The notes under the pieces were generated by a model. It worked only from the letters and a program-made list of their open reading frames with translations. It was not told the DNA's origin and made no database searches. Made by a program: the position numbers and the translations under genes. A stretch of 64,000 nucleotides of DNA from Skeletonema tropicum. Taxonomy: Eukaryota; Bacillariophyta; Thalassiosirophyceae; Thalassiosirales; Thalassiosiraceae. The stretch spans positions 4,712,001-4,776,000 of the forward strand of contig CM074127.1 of the NCBI GenBank assembly GCA_037178625.1, given 5' to 3'. Each line of letters begins with the position of its first letter. Position 1 is the stretch's first letter. This document shows, in pieces, positions 31,811-41,957 of this stretch.

Positions 31811-33250
31811 ATGAAAGAAAGAAGTAATAGCAGCGATGAATACAGCAGCAGCGGTGACAGTGACAGCAGTGATGATCGAGCAGCTATCATCAACAATGAC
31901 GATGACGAATCTTCTCGGATGGAGTCCAACGATCTCGTCCCGCTCTCTGTCGACACTTCAGATTATACTGACGATAATGTATATCAACAGTCGCGTTTGT
32001 CTTATGTTAGAACGATACTGATACAGAATTGTAGCTTTTATTGCAATCGGCGGTACCTCAGTACAATCCTATTCATCTTTCTCAGCCTCATCGGATCGAT
32101 ACTACTGGTCTTATCGAAGCGCTTTCATCAATCTTTACCAAATTTACTTCACATTGGCGGCAAACAATCTACAAATCACATGGAACCTGTTTGCCTCCCA
32201 ACGCAACTGTTGGAAGGGAACAGAACAACTGTAGAGGATATGAATTTGAATCTAGTAGCAACTGCATTTTACAAAAAACTCATAGGCGATGACAATATAG
32301 TTGCGTCGGGGTTTCTTTGGAATGATGATGATGCACACACGAGTAAATGGCGGCCGCAGGGTGTAACGACATTTCACACTGAAAATGGCTTCAGATTTGC
32401 ATTAATCAGTTGGTATGGCAGAGCAGACGAAGGATATGCTGATAGAGGTGGGAGAGTGTCATTCGTTAATGTGACAGATATGCCCATTGATGATTTTCTT
32501 GAAGATATGCCGGACATTACCCTTTACAACTATCGCCACGTATTATTAGTTGATGAAGGCTTTTGCACATTGCCAAGTATTCATGTTGGAGGAATTGAAT
32601 ATCAAAATGGAACGTTGTATGTTGCTGACTCGAGAAAAGGGCAGCAAGCAATCATAGAGTTTGATGTTGCAAAGGAATTGTATGAAGTCCCATCTTCCAT
32701 GACATCTCTGTTGGGGTATCGATATGTGTTACGAGCATCATCGTCTTTTCGTACACCAATCAAGCCATCTTTCTTTTCATACGACATCGACAACCACAAT
32801 TTTATTGTAGGAACGTACGCCAAATGTGGCAACGATCCTATTCATTCTCATCAGGACTCTCCCGACTGTTTCAATCAAAGGAAAAATAACTTACTTTGGT
32901 TTGATAAGAGTAACGTCAGCGCATCCAGCCCGTTGCCATGTGAGCATTATTTCCCAGAGATGCAGGGCGCTGTGTCTATGAACTGGGAAGATGCGACAGT
33001 GGTTTGGACGTCTAGTAGTTACGGTGCTGTGTCTAATAGTCATTTACATACATTCAAAACAACACCTTTTGGTAGAGGATGTCCAAACATTGAAGTGGAA
33101 GCAGCGAAAGTGACAACATATCTATTCCCACCTGGTCTTGAAGACCTACACATCGAGGAAGCCAATAGTTCCAAAGCAAGATTCATGTGGATGCAGACTG
33201 AATTCGGCATCAGACAAGTCTTTGCAGTCACGATCAGTCAATTGTTGTGA
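31811..33250 (+). CDS. Type II membrane protein with propeller-like lumenal domain, function unknown
   Basis: The intronless 479-aa frame starts at the ATG at 31811. A serine- and aspartate-rich cytosolic segment (~80 residues) is followed by one membrane helix (YLSTILFIFLSLIGSILLVL, ~82-101) and a large extracytosolic domain. That domain repeats short strand-rich motifs such as KWRPQGVTTFHT, RFALISWYGR, GGRVSFVNVTD, YRHVLLVDE, SIHVGGIEYQNGTLYVADSR and LLGYRYVLRASSS. The pattern suggests a beta-propeller similar to secreted proteins of bacteria with the WxPQG / HVGG / LYVADS signature. Several NxT/S sites fit a secretory-pathway location. I cannot name a substrate or role. Confidence 0.7.
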   Translation: MKERSNSSDEYSSSGDSDSSDDRAAIINNDDDESSRMESNDLVPLSVDTSDYTDDNVYQQSRLSYVRTILIQNCSFYCNRRYLSTILFIFLSLIGSILLVLSKRFHQSLPNLLHIGGKQSTNHMEPVCLPTQLLEGNRTTVEDMNLNLVATAFYKKLIGDDNIVASGFLWNDDDAHTSKWRPQGVTTFHTENGFRFALISWYGRADEGYADRGGRVSFVNVTDMPIDDFLEDMPDITLYNYRHVLLVDEGFCTLPSIHVGGIEYQNGTLYVADSRKGQQAIIEFDVAKELYEVPSSMTSLLGYRYVLRASSSFRTPIKPSFFSYDIDNHNFIVGTYAKCGNDPIHSHQDSPDCFNQRKNNLLWFDKSNVSASSPLPCEHYFPEMQGAVSMNWEDATVVWTSSSYGAVSNSHLHTFKTTPFGRGCPNIEVEAAKVTTYLFPPGLEDLHIEEANSSKARFMWMQTEFGIRQVFAVTISQLL

Positions 33251-33348
33251 AGATTTTGTAGAACACGTACACTTTTCAACATTTTCGTTCGTTTGTGAAT
33301 ATTACTTCCACTTCATAAATTCTTCCTAAACTAGCAACATGAATTTGT

Positions 33349-33786
33349 TTATTGTTCATTAATCTTGCCTAGAACGGATACGATGATTAGCAGGTATAGA
33401 AAGATGCTGTTTGGGTTTCTCCAGGGTATGAGGAAACTAACTAAGATTGATGACCAAGGAGTCTCTTCACTCATCTTCACATTGAATACACTTCCAGTTG
33501 GTTTCGTTTTCTTTGTCGGGATATTGCTCTTCTTCGTCGGCAGAACACTTTTCTTTGCAGCTTTGTTAGGTTTGCTGATCTTGAAGGTATTATTCAAGCC
33601 ACCGATGCCTGTGGCTGCCGGCTTTTTGGAACTGGTCGCTGTGTTCTTCTTCTTGTTGTTGAAAACATTGCAACTCACGTCACGACAAGATGCTGTCGAA
33701 GATGGTACGGGAGCGAACGCCGACACATGCACAAGTGCAACCAGTGCGATGACGTAGAAGAAGATATTTCTGCTGAAAGGAGGCAT
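33349..33786 (-). CDS. Small plastid-targeted protein with one C-terminal membrane helix
   Basis: The 145-aa product starts at the ATG at 33786. Residues 1-23 form a signal peptide ending in HVSA-FAPVPSS, a near-perfect ASAFAP motif, so import into the complex plastid is expected. The middle is lysine-rich (KKKNTATSSKKPAATG, KKSVLPTKKSNIPTKKTKP). The last 45 residues contain EETPWSSILVSFLIPWRNPN followed by a membrane helix SIFLYLLIIVSVLG. I do not recognise the family; a small thylakoid subunit or assembly factor would fit the size and layout but is a guess. Confidence 0.75.
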   Translation of the reverse strand: MPPFSRNIFFYVIALVALVHVSAFAPVPSSTASCRDVSCNVFNNKKKNTATSSKKPAATGIGGLNNTFKISKPNKAAKKSVLPTKKSNIPTKKTKPTGSVFNVKMSEETPWSSILVSFLIPWRNPNSIFLYLLIIVSVLGKINEQ

Positions 33787-33962
33787 ACTTGAAAAATAGC
33801 AGGAGATTATCTACTTCTACCACACTTGCTTACGGTGAGTTGGGGGTCGTCAGTCGCTCGTCACTTCCTCGTCACCATCGCCTATCGTCCAGTCATGTTG
33901 TTGTGGTGCAATAATATCACGTCATCTGGCTATGAGCTCAACAAAAGTCATTTTGTGATATG

Positions 33963-34208
33963 TAGGCGGCCCGCCCCTAGGCGTGCCGGGATAGTGGGCG
34001 CTTTTCATGGTATGTTGTGGGCGGCGCCCACGTGGGGCCCACAACTACACATAATCGGGTACAAATGAGCTCAAATTGCCCGAATTTAAACCTTATATCG
34101 ACCAAAAATCCCCAATATTCCCCGTTCAAGCCTCTCCTTCAACCATGGTGTGATGTGGGCACGCCCACTCGCCCACTATCCCGGTTTGCCTACCCGCCCC
34201 TGCCTACC
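33963..34208. mobile_element. Short terminal-inverted-repeat element (MITE-like)
   Basis: The ends are imperfect inverted repeats of ~38 bp: GTAGGCGGCCCGCCCCTAGG... at 33963 and its counterpart ending 34208, sharing a perfect inner block CCGGGATAGTGGGCG. The interior also contains a GC-rich hairpin (TTGTGGGC...GCCCACAA, ~34014-34043). There is no coding content. It lies in the 5' region of the first MgtC gene. Confidence 0.65.
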
Positions 34209-34349
34209 CTGTTCGTAGCACCTGTGCTGTATTGTAGCCTGCTTGGCTAGCTCTGCTTGGCATGGACACCTCTCCATCTGTTCCATCACTTCACTCTAGA
34301 GCATGACAAAGAAGTAATAATTCGTTGCATTTCGATCATTACCCTCACC

Positions 34350-35602
34350 ATGAGACTAAGGACCGTCCATCGATTCATCCGCTCCTATTTCACAGAGCCT
34401 AGTGGCCAGAAATATCTGTTCTACCTCGTTTGTCTCTGCTATGTGATGGTTACATCTGTCATCGTTGTTATCGAACCATACATGGACATTCCGTGCGAAG
34501 AGGATTCATCTCAATCATCAGAGTTAGAGTTTAAGAATGCGCTTTATGTCTACTCAGAGTGCAACCTTATGAAACATGCGAAGCTGCTGTACTTCTCGAG
34601 GGTGGATTGCTTGAGAGGGCGTCACTTGTTGATGGCAGTTTTCCTTGGTGCACTAATTGGATATGAGAGAAGGTCGAGTGATCGACCTGCTGGTATACGA
34701 ACCATGTCATGTAAGTATCACATTGGATTGATGGGGGCGATGCATGTTGTGCTAATGATGAGAAGGATCGTTATCCCTGGCTTATTGAGTTATTCTCAAG
34801 CATGATTGACAAACGCATATCGTAACTTTTCAAAATCTTTCTGAAGCAGAATGCAGCTGAAACGCCATTGAATGTATTGTACAACATCAAAATATTGTTT
34901 CGTCTTTCTAATATAATCACGTCAATGACGTTGCGTTCTTTTTAACTTGGATATCAGTGGTCAGCCTAGGTAGTGCACTGTTCACAATCAATTCTACTTT
35001 CGCTTTTGTCTCAGGTCCTATGGTGAGTACTAATTGCGCTATTTACACATGGGGTATTGAAAATGAATGCAACCTAACTTCCTAGTCCAAAAATGAAACC
35101 GTAGGCGTGGGATTCATCTCGTGTATCCGCTGCAATACCTTCTGGAGTCGGCTTCCTTGGCGCGGGTCTCATAGTGAAATCTTCGGAAGTCGATCCCATC
35201 ACAGGTGAACGTCATCATCTTGTTCAAGGAATCACGACAGCTGGTGCAATATGGATGAGTGCAGCTGTTGGACTGGCTTGTGGTGGAGGATTATACTTCA
35301 TCGCCTCATTTGCAGTCGCGTTGAATCTAGTGCTTCTGAGATTTGGGCCTCGTCCAACATCTTCTGACGATAGTAGCGTTGCGGGAAGTTATGCAAGTAT
35401 GATTGGTCGTGACGTTGAAACTACGAACAGTCCTAGGAAAGCTGTCGATATAGAGACTGGTAGATCTGTTGAGAAGCATAGATATGGAAGCATCGCAGAA
35501 GAGAATGAATCTTTGAAGAATGGTGAAGCATTAGAACCGTTGAAGAGGACAGACTCATCTGCTCGGGCAAGGAAGAAGAAACCCAAGCCATCTCTACTGT
35601 AA
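34350..35602 (+). CDS. MgtC/SapB-family membrane protein, copy 1 (diverged)
   Basis: MgtC-type proteins are small membrane proteins of mostly bacterial origin linked to Mg2+ or acid tolerance. Exons 34350-34710, 34958-35022 and 35105-35602 (GT-AG introns of 247 and 82 bp) give 307 aa. After a short N-terminus with one membrane helix come LLMAVFLGALIGYERRSSDR then PAGIRTMS, LVSLGSALFTINSTFAFVSG, RVSAAIPSGVGFLGAGLIVK, ITTAGAIWMSAAVGLACGGG and LYFIASFAVALNLVLL, the whole MgtC core. A hydrophilic Ser/Glu/Lys-rich tail of ~85 residues ends in RARKKKPKPSLL. It differs at many positions from copies 2 and 3, which are nearly identical to each other, so this is the older duplicate. Confidence 0.88.
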
Positions 35603-36143
35603 CAATCCGTACAGATCAAAATACTAATACTTTCTAAGTGCATTTCTAAGAGCAAATTTATGATGAGAGCCTACAACTTTTGAACAATGCGATTAGTCCA
35701 CTTCAAATCAACTTGAACGCTACAGCTCCTTGTGCTCTCATCGACATAGCTATTCACTCTTAGGCCCGTTATCGCTCACTCCCTGGCCAAGCTCTGAATG
35801 AGCAAGCACAGCATCGTGATAAATCTTTGTGAGTAGAAAGTTTGTAGGTGTCGCATCAGACTGCTGCTCACTCCCCGGTTCCCAAATCTAACCTACTTAC
35901 TTACAATTAATAGCCAAAATCCAAAATCAACAGGTTCCCAAAACGCAAGTACCGACAACAACACCATGTCAACAAAGTACTTCTAGAAGTAGTAACATCA
36001 TTAGGCTTTTCGATGTCTTCCACGCTAATAATATAACAGAAATTTTAAAGTAGAAGACATAGTACCTGCTTATTAGACACCACAGAGCATAGCTGCGCCC
36101 TTGATTATTGGACATAAGTAGATCATTATCACCTGCAGCAGCA

Positions 36144-37087
36144 ATGAGATTGAGGAACATCCAACGATGCATCAGATCCTATTTCACAGAGCCTAGTGGC
36201 CAGAAATATCTTTTCTACCTCGTTTGTCTCTGCTTTGTGATGGTTACATCTGTCATCGTTGTTATCGAACCATACATGGACATTCCATGCGAAGAGGATC
36301 CATCTCAATCATCAGAGTTGGAGTTTGGTAATTCGCTTTACGTTTACTCAGAGTGCAACTACACTAAACATGCGAAGCTGCTGTACTTCTCGAGGGTGGA
36401 TTGCTTGAGAGGGCGTCACTTGTTGATGGCAGTTTTCCTTGGTGCACTAATTGGATATGAGAGAAGATCGAGTGATCGACCTGCTGGTATACGAACTATG
36501 TCATGTAAGTCGTCGAAAGTTGATTAACTTTGTATTTATTCGAAAGTGTATTCCATACTTATTACTTTCACTCATGTAACACAACAATTTTAAATTGCCT
36601 ACCTAATACTCATGTCAATTATTTTGCGTTCTGTTGGATATCTAGTGGTCAGCCTTGGTAGCGCACTGTTCACAATCAATTCTACTTTCGCTTTTGTCTC
36701 AGGTCCTATGGTGAGTACTATGCGTCAGGACGGAATTGAAAATGAATGCAACTACTAACTTCAAACTTGTCTTGAAATCAAATTTTCACTTTGTAGGATT
36801 GGGATGCATCTCGTGTATCCGCTGCAATACCTTCTGGAGTCGGCTTCCTTGGCGCGGGTCTCATAGTGAAATCTTCGGAAGTCGATCCCATCACAGGTGA
36901 ACGTCATCATCTTGTTCAAGGAATAACTACTGCTGGTACTACATGGTTGAGTTCTGCTGTTGGACTGGCTTGTGGTGGAGGATTATACTTCATCGCCTCA
37001 TTTGCAGTCGCGTTGAATCTAGTACTCCTGAGATTTGGACCTCGTCTAGCATCTTCTTCTGACGATAGTAGCGTTGCAGGAAGTTAA
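36144..37087 (+). pseudogene. MgtC/SapB-family gene, copy 2, truncated by a stop
   Basis: Exons 36144-36504, 36646-36710 and 36797-37087 read as in copy 3 up to GSY/GS-stop: TAT in copy 3 (44342-44344) is TAA here (37085-37087). The remaining 238 aa keep the whole MgtC membrane core; the lost part is the 71-residue hydrophilic tail, which is still readable to 37300. A working but tail-less transporter is conceivable. If the tail carries sorting or regulatory signals the copy is dead. An inverted pair of ACAGAAATTTTAAAGTA motifs (36036 and 37567 on) brackets the gene. Confidence 0.85.
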
Positions 37088-37300
37088 GGAAGCATGATAG
37101 GACGTGACGTTGAAACTACGAACAGTCCTAGGAAAGCTGTCGATATAGAGACTGGTAGATCTGTTGAGAAGCATAGATATGGAAGCATCGCAGAAGAGAA
37201 TGAATCTTTGAAGAATGGTGAAGCATTAGAACCGTTGAAGAGGACAGACTCATCTGCTCGGGCGAGGAAGAAGAAACCCAAGCCCTCTCTACTGCAATAA

Positions 37301-38279
37301 CGCGAACATTAAAAAGCTTTGCAAGACGCTAGACAGTATATATATTTTAAGTAGCTTGGATATATCTATTTCGAAACAAACTTGCTTATTTATTCCACGC
37401 TACAGGAAGTCTTCAATACAGAATAAGATGCTGTGAAATTTGAAGTTAGTTTCATGTAGTATTTGTGAACAAAAGTCTTGAAAGAAGCACGTCTAGAGAG
37501 TCAAGCGTCTGCTATGGTACCATCATTCAGGCGTAAAGGAGGGCTAATCAGATTACGATAAGTACTTACTTTAAAATTTCTGTTACATATTCCAGACTTC
37601 AAGCTGTCTCGTTGTGATCTGTCTCAAGCCAAGGGCGACATCTATCAAGGGTTCTTTGCTTTTACCCACGCACGACCTGTCTGGTAATATCATTGAGTAC
37701 CAAGTTAACTGCGCGGTTTCACGACCTGTCTCAGGGTAATTGAGTACCGATTATACCAAGCATCACATGTTGACGATGGTTACCTTCAACTTTGTTCCAC
37801 AAACGATTCTTGCTTCCGGCACTTTCAATTTCAATGAATAAATTGACATTAATACAAAATCTGGCTAGACTCTAGAAGCTATGAACAAACTGTCGTGGTA
37901 CGCATTGAAGTTTACTCTACTTCTTCTTATGATTCTTTACGATCAATGTGTCTCTAAATCTGCGCTCATCAGATTGCCGGAAGTTGACGGGAGAAGTTCC
38001 CATCGGTTTTTGCGTGGATAGATGGGGTTCGGCCGTTCGGCCGCATGCACTGTTCGTGGAATACGAGTAGGTACTTATGTATTATGATGCGGCCACACTC
38101 CTTTGCATCATCACCTGCATTCCTTTGCATCATCATCATCTGCTCATCTCCAATCTTCGTAGTTTGCTTCGTCTTCGCCTTCGCCCCATACCACCAACAC
38201 ATTCAATTGATTTGTACAAGAAAGAGATTTTTCGACGCTCTCCACTCACCATAAAACGTTTGGACGATAACATAAGCAG
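37301..38279. other. Intergenic within block 1
   Basis: About 980 bp without a credible gene. It holds one inverted copy of the ACAGAAATTTTAAAGTA motif (37567-37587), two short CACGACCTGTCT repeats near 37672 and 37720, and a CGGCCGTTCGGCCG palindrome near 38030-38043. Confidence 0.55.
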
Positions 38280-39788
38280 ATGGAGAAGATGAAGGTTCCC
38301 CCATCCTCCCCTAGCATCGTCATATCGGAAGACGATCACTTTGATCGGCTTGATGATTTACTTGCAGCAGACTCTCCTGTGATGAAAGTCCAGTGCACAG
38401 AAGACGACGCTTTGGATCTTGACGAGCTACTCCGTAAGGATGACGATGATGATTCGGCAGATGAAACCACTCATTCTCCGCACAAACTATCTGCCTCACC
38501 GCCGCCGCCTTCTGCCCCTTTAGCGCCGCTGCGACCTCTCCCCGGAGGGAACATATTTAACCAAGGCTACCAACAAGCTGCGAATAATTACGTGACAACA
38601 GCGGCAACAACGCAATTGTCGCCATTACCATCATCTACAGCCGCTGTAACCGCGACAGAAAGAGAGAAAGGACAAATAATCAGCTCATCACCATCACCTG
38701 TCAGAATCCCTCCTACAGCAGTCGAGCAAGATTTCACATCGACGTCGCCTACACTGAGATCTCCAATATTGGCAAGAGAAGACGACGAAGACGAGGAGGT
38801 TGTACATTGGGTACTTCCACCTCCAGCTAAACCAGGTGACTACCTCAATACCTCGATCAAAAAAATCCCCAGCAAGTCAATTCTGAAGAAGGTTTCAAGT
38901 TATGGCAATTTTGATGCGTCTTCGTCGTCATATAATGGCAGCAAGTCCTATAAGACCAAAACCAGGAATAGCGTAACCATGGATGCAGAGGCAATTGACG
39001 CCAGCATGGGCAAGAAGAAGCCTTCATTCCTCAATATGAGTATGGGATCTGCCAGTTCTAACCGTTCTGAAATTAGTGGAAGCTCGTATGGTGTTGGTTT
39101 GGATCTTTGCGAATCATCATCCTTGCTAAATTCGCCTAGAAGTCAAAGTATTGGCATTTGTCCTGTCGATGAAAATAGTGTCAAGATGGATAGCATCCCA
39201 CCAATGCCTCTTCTAACAACTGATTCTGCAGATCGAGCTGCAGGGTCAGCCTCAAATTCACTTGACTTGTCCAGCAGTGGAAAAAAGATGAGCCGCTCAG
39301 TCTCATTCTCCTCAGTGGATGTGCGTGAGTACGCCCGAACTGTTGGCGACAACCCATCTTGTCGATCAGGTCCTCCTCTAAGTCTGGACTGGTCTTACTC
39401 GAAGAAGTATGAGGAGCCCAAATGTCTCGATCAGTACGAAATTGAGCGGCAAGACCGTGCCAGGAGCCTCAGACAGCTACATGTCACCAAGCACCGCAGA
39501 AGGAACTTGCTCTCTTTCAGCTGGGGTCATTCAGACGAAGAAATGAAGAATGCAAGAAAAGAAACGAAGAAGTTGCAGCGACAGAGGGATATGACTCTAA
39601 TGCTCTTGCCCATACACAGGGCCCATGAGGCTTTCCTTAGTGTCAAGGGTTTTGTCGCCAAGAAGAGAGGAAAAGCATGCCCGAAGGAGGAGCTGCAAAA
39701 GATTACTGACGAACTAAGCAAAGCAACGGAAGACACCTCCCATGATGGGCGGCCTTCAACTAGATTTTCAACTAAATCTGCACCATAA
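38280..39788 (+). CDS. Diatom-type protein with conserved REY/GDNP/LDW domain, intact copy
   Basis: The intronless 502-aa frame starts at the ATG at 38280. The first 340 residues are low in complexity (acidic, then Ser/Pro/Thr-rich). Around residues 338-450 lies the conserved part: SRSVSFSSVDVREYARTVGD then NPSCRSGPPLSLDWSY, LDQYEIERQDRARSLRQLHV and ETKKLQRQRDMTLMLL. From memory this arrangement (hydrophobic-x-F-x-x-V-x-x-REY, GDNP, GPPLSLxW, YE..R..R) recurs in many proteins of diatom genomes and has no assigned function. There is no targeting signal or membrane helix. The duplicate at 45541 carries a premature stop. Confidence 0.8.
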   Translation: MEKMKVPPSSPSIVISEDDHFDRLDDLLAADSPVMKVQCTEDDALDLDELLRKDDDDDSADETTHSPHKLSASPPPPSAPLAPLRPLPGGNIFNQGYQQAANNYVTTAATTQLSPLPSSTAAVTATEREKGQIISSSPSPVRIPPTAVEQDFTSTSPTLRSPILAREDDEDEEVVHWVLPPPAKPGDYLNTSIKKIPSKSILKKVSSYGNFDASSSSYNGSKSYKTKTRNSVTMDAEAIDASMGKKKPSFLNMSMGSASSNRSEISGSSYGVGLDLCESSSLLNSPRSQSIGICPVDENSVKMDSIPPMPLLTTDSADRAAGSASNSLDLSSSGKKMSRSVSFSSVDVREYARTVGDNPSCRSGPPLSLDWSYSKKYEEPKCLDQYEIERQDRARSLRQLHVTKHRRRNLLSFSWGHSDEEMKNARKETKKLQRQRDMTLMLLPIHRAHEAFLSVKGFVAKKRGKACPKEELQKITDELSKATEDTSHDGRPSTRFSTKSAP

Positions 39789-40098
39789 TTTAGTCTGTGA
39801 TGCAGACGAGTGCAATCAACGATGGTTGTTTGACTACAGCTATGAACTACAAGATGTAATCTACCTTATTGTATCCATCCTCTCTAGACAAAACAACTAT
39901 AATTCATTGCAAATTACTTTCTGCTTGCACGAGATCACTATGTGATCTAGGGGCGAATCAGACGTACTTAAAAATTTCTGTTACATGTTATGTGAGCTGA
40001 TTGTATGGGACGCATCGCAGCAAAGTGTGACGCACGTGCAACATACCATAACCTGTTACAAACACTTATCTCTAGTCCGAAAATTCGTAGATAGAAGT

Positions 40099-41410
40099 AC
40101 CTACGTATTGTGTAATACCCATCTACCGCGCAAAAAAATTGCTCCCTGCAAAAAATTGTTCCAGCGCGCTCTCAGCTCTCACGCACAAAAGTAGCTCACA
40201 ACCATGTCAGCACACCCTTTCAGTATGGCCAATAATACACATTCGACAAAAAAGGCGATCGGAAATGCCAAACTAAACACTACCTGAATACAATTATTCC
40301 TTGGATGACCCATCTATATCTAGTCCTCATTGAGTTATCTTCAATTGTTCCAGGGTGATTTTCAACATTTTTACTAGTTAAAATCACTAGGTAAAATCGC
40401 CTGAACAACCCATCTGACCCATGCTAATTTACCACATCAGGACGAATACAGCAGTTACAATGTTGACCAGTGGCTCTATCGACAGCCAATAATGTGTGCT
40501 ATCACATAACAGCTGGTTATTCTAGTGCACAAGTATACCAAGAAACTTACCAGGCTACGGAGTGGATATGTCGACATGGTTGCTAGGAATTTTGTGTGAG
40601 TTCGAAGTTCGAGTTGGAACTCGTGACCAAAGTGCTTGCTAATCACTTTTTTTACTAGCGAACTCGGGACCTAAATGCTCCGGGAGCAATTTTTTTGCGC
40701 GGTAGCCATCCGTATTTTCACTGGGTACGTATGCTTGGTTACGTACCCATTACCTCTCGAGGTGACCCAGTATGTACGAGTTAGGTCCTTGAATGGGTAC
40801 TTTTTTGAAGAATTTTGGCCATTTCAGGGGTAAATTTCGCTATTTTACGGGTTTTTCGATCTCTTTTGTACCTGATTAGGAGTACCCTGAAGGTAGTTAC
40901 CCTTAGGTAAGTACGTATCAGATATAAGTACTTCTACTTACCCATACAGAAATCGAGCAGGTATTAGGTACGCAATATTTGCACCCAATACCCTCTAAAA
41001 ATACCTGATACCTAGGTATTTTCCGAGGGGTACGGAGTGGATAACCCTGCCTGCTCACAACCAGGGCTGTATACCTACTCCGAAAAAACGTAGGTACCTA
41101 CGTATTGGGTAATACCCATCCGTATTTTCGACTGGGTACGTATTACCTGGTTACGTACCCATTACCTAGGTGACCCCGTTAGGTGCGAGTTAGGTCCTTG
41201 AATGGGTACTTTTCTGAAGAATTTCGGCTATTTCAGGGGTAAATTTCGCTATTTTACGGGTATTTCGAGCTCTTTTGTACCTGATTAGGAGTACCCAGAA
41301 GGTAGTTACCCTTAGGTACGTACGTATCAGGTAAGTACCCATACAGAAATCGAGCAGTTACGTACGCAATAGTTACACCCAATACCCAAAAAATACCTGA
41401 TACCTATCAA
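40099..41410. repeat. Two GTACC-rich repeat units in tandem
   Basis: Unit 1 (about 40099-41035, interrupted by the transposon at 40123-40705) and unit 2 (about 41095-41410) share long similar stretches, for example GAGTTAGGTCCTTGAATGGG, TCAGGGGTAAATTTCGCTAT and TTTTGTACCTGATTAGGAGT. Both are dense in GTACC/GGTAC. The same pair is present in block 2 (about 47360-48662). Confidence 0.85.
40123..40705. mobile_element. 583-bp non-autonomous DNA transposon with 24-bp perfect TIRs
   Basis: Left end CTACCGCGCAAAAAAATTGC... (40123-40146) is the exact complement of the right end (40682-40705), 24 of 24 bases. The element is flanked by CCAT on both sides (40119-40122 and 40706-40709). The neighbouring repeat unit 2 preserves the empty site (AATACCCATCCGTATTTTC at 41114), which matches the flanks with one CCAT removed. 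There is no coding capacity. Confidence 0.92.
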
Positions 41411-41732
41411 GTCATAGACTGGACCTCGGTTCTTGCTCATCATCGCTCTGTCCTTCTCTGCATGCACTCAAGGGATACTTGAGGAGACTATCTAGACAAC
41501 CGATGCGAGACAACCGATGCGAAAAACCCACACGATGCAATGAATGCATTGGTTGCACGAACAACCAAAAGAGAAACTAATCACTTATTTATTTTAAAAA
41601 AAAAAGAGAATGGCAGGGCGGCAGCAAGCAAGCTCGCTCAGACCAGGGGATGACGGAAAAGTGGGGATAGAGTCCGGACACCCGCTTGCCTGTCCATCAC
41701 CACAAGGTATTTTTTTGGTGGGTACGGGTGGG

Positions 41733-41743
41733 TATATAATATA
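41733..41743 (+). promoter_or_regulatory. TATA-like box at the end of block 1
   Basis: TATATAATATA sits ~190 bp before the block boundary and ~225 bp before the ATG of the transposase-like frame. Its twin in block 2 (49124-49134) precedes the DHH gene. Confidence 0.45.
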
Positions 41744-41957
41744 GCCCTGCTCACAACTCACAACTTCTTCTTCATTCTTCACTCTGCTTATCCGCACTTG
41801 CATTTTGACGCCGCTCTTCCTCCCGCTCGCCCCGCTGAAGGCATCGTGTTGTCGCTATCACTTCCATTCAGTGACAACCAGAGGCCGGGTGCTCTAGTTG
41901 ATGTGTTTGCTAACCCGTTTTGCCAAATTCTTATTCGACTACACACATCATACCATC

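Larger units (their letters stand above)
35912..41930. repeat. Segmental duplication, block 1 (6.0 kb)
   Basis: From AGCCAAAATCCAAAATCAAC at 35912 to TTTTGCCAAATT at 41930 the sequence repeats at 43196-49320 in the same orientation with few substitutions. Main differences: 27 extra bp in the first MgtC intron here (~36525-36550), a 7-bp deletion in the block-2 transposon, and a replaced stretch (41542-41605 against 48796-48991). Confidence 0.97.
39789..41957. other. Gene-free repeat-rich stretch of block 1
   Basis: This 2.2-kb stretch consists of the nested transposon 40123-40705, two GTACC-rich repeat units, an AAACTAATCACTTATTTA motif (41574-41591) and a promoter-like end. I see no gene in it. 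Confidence 0.7.
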
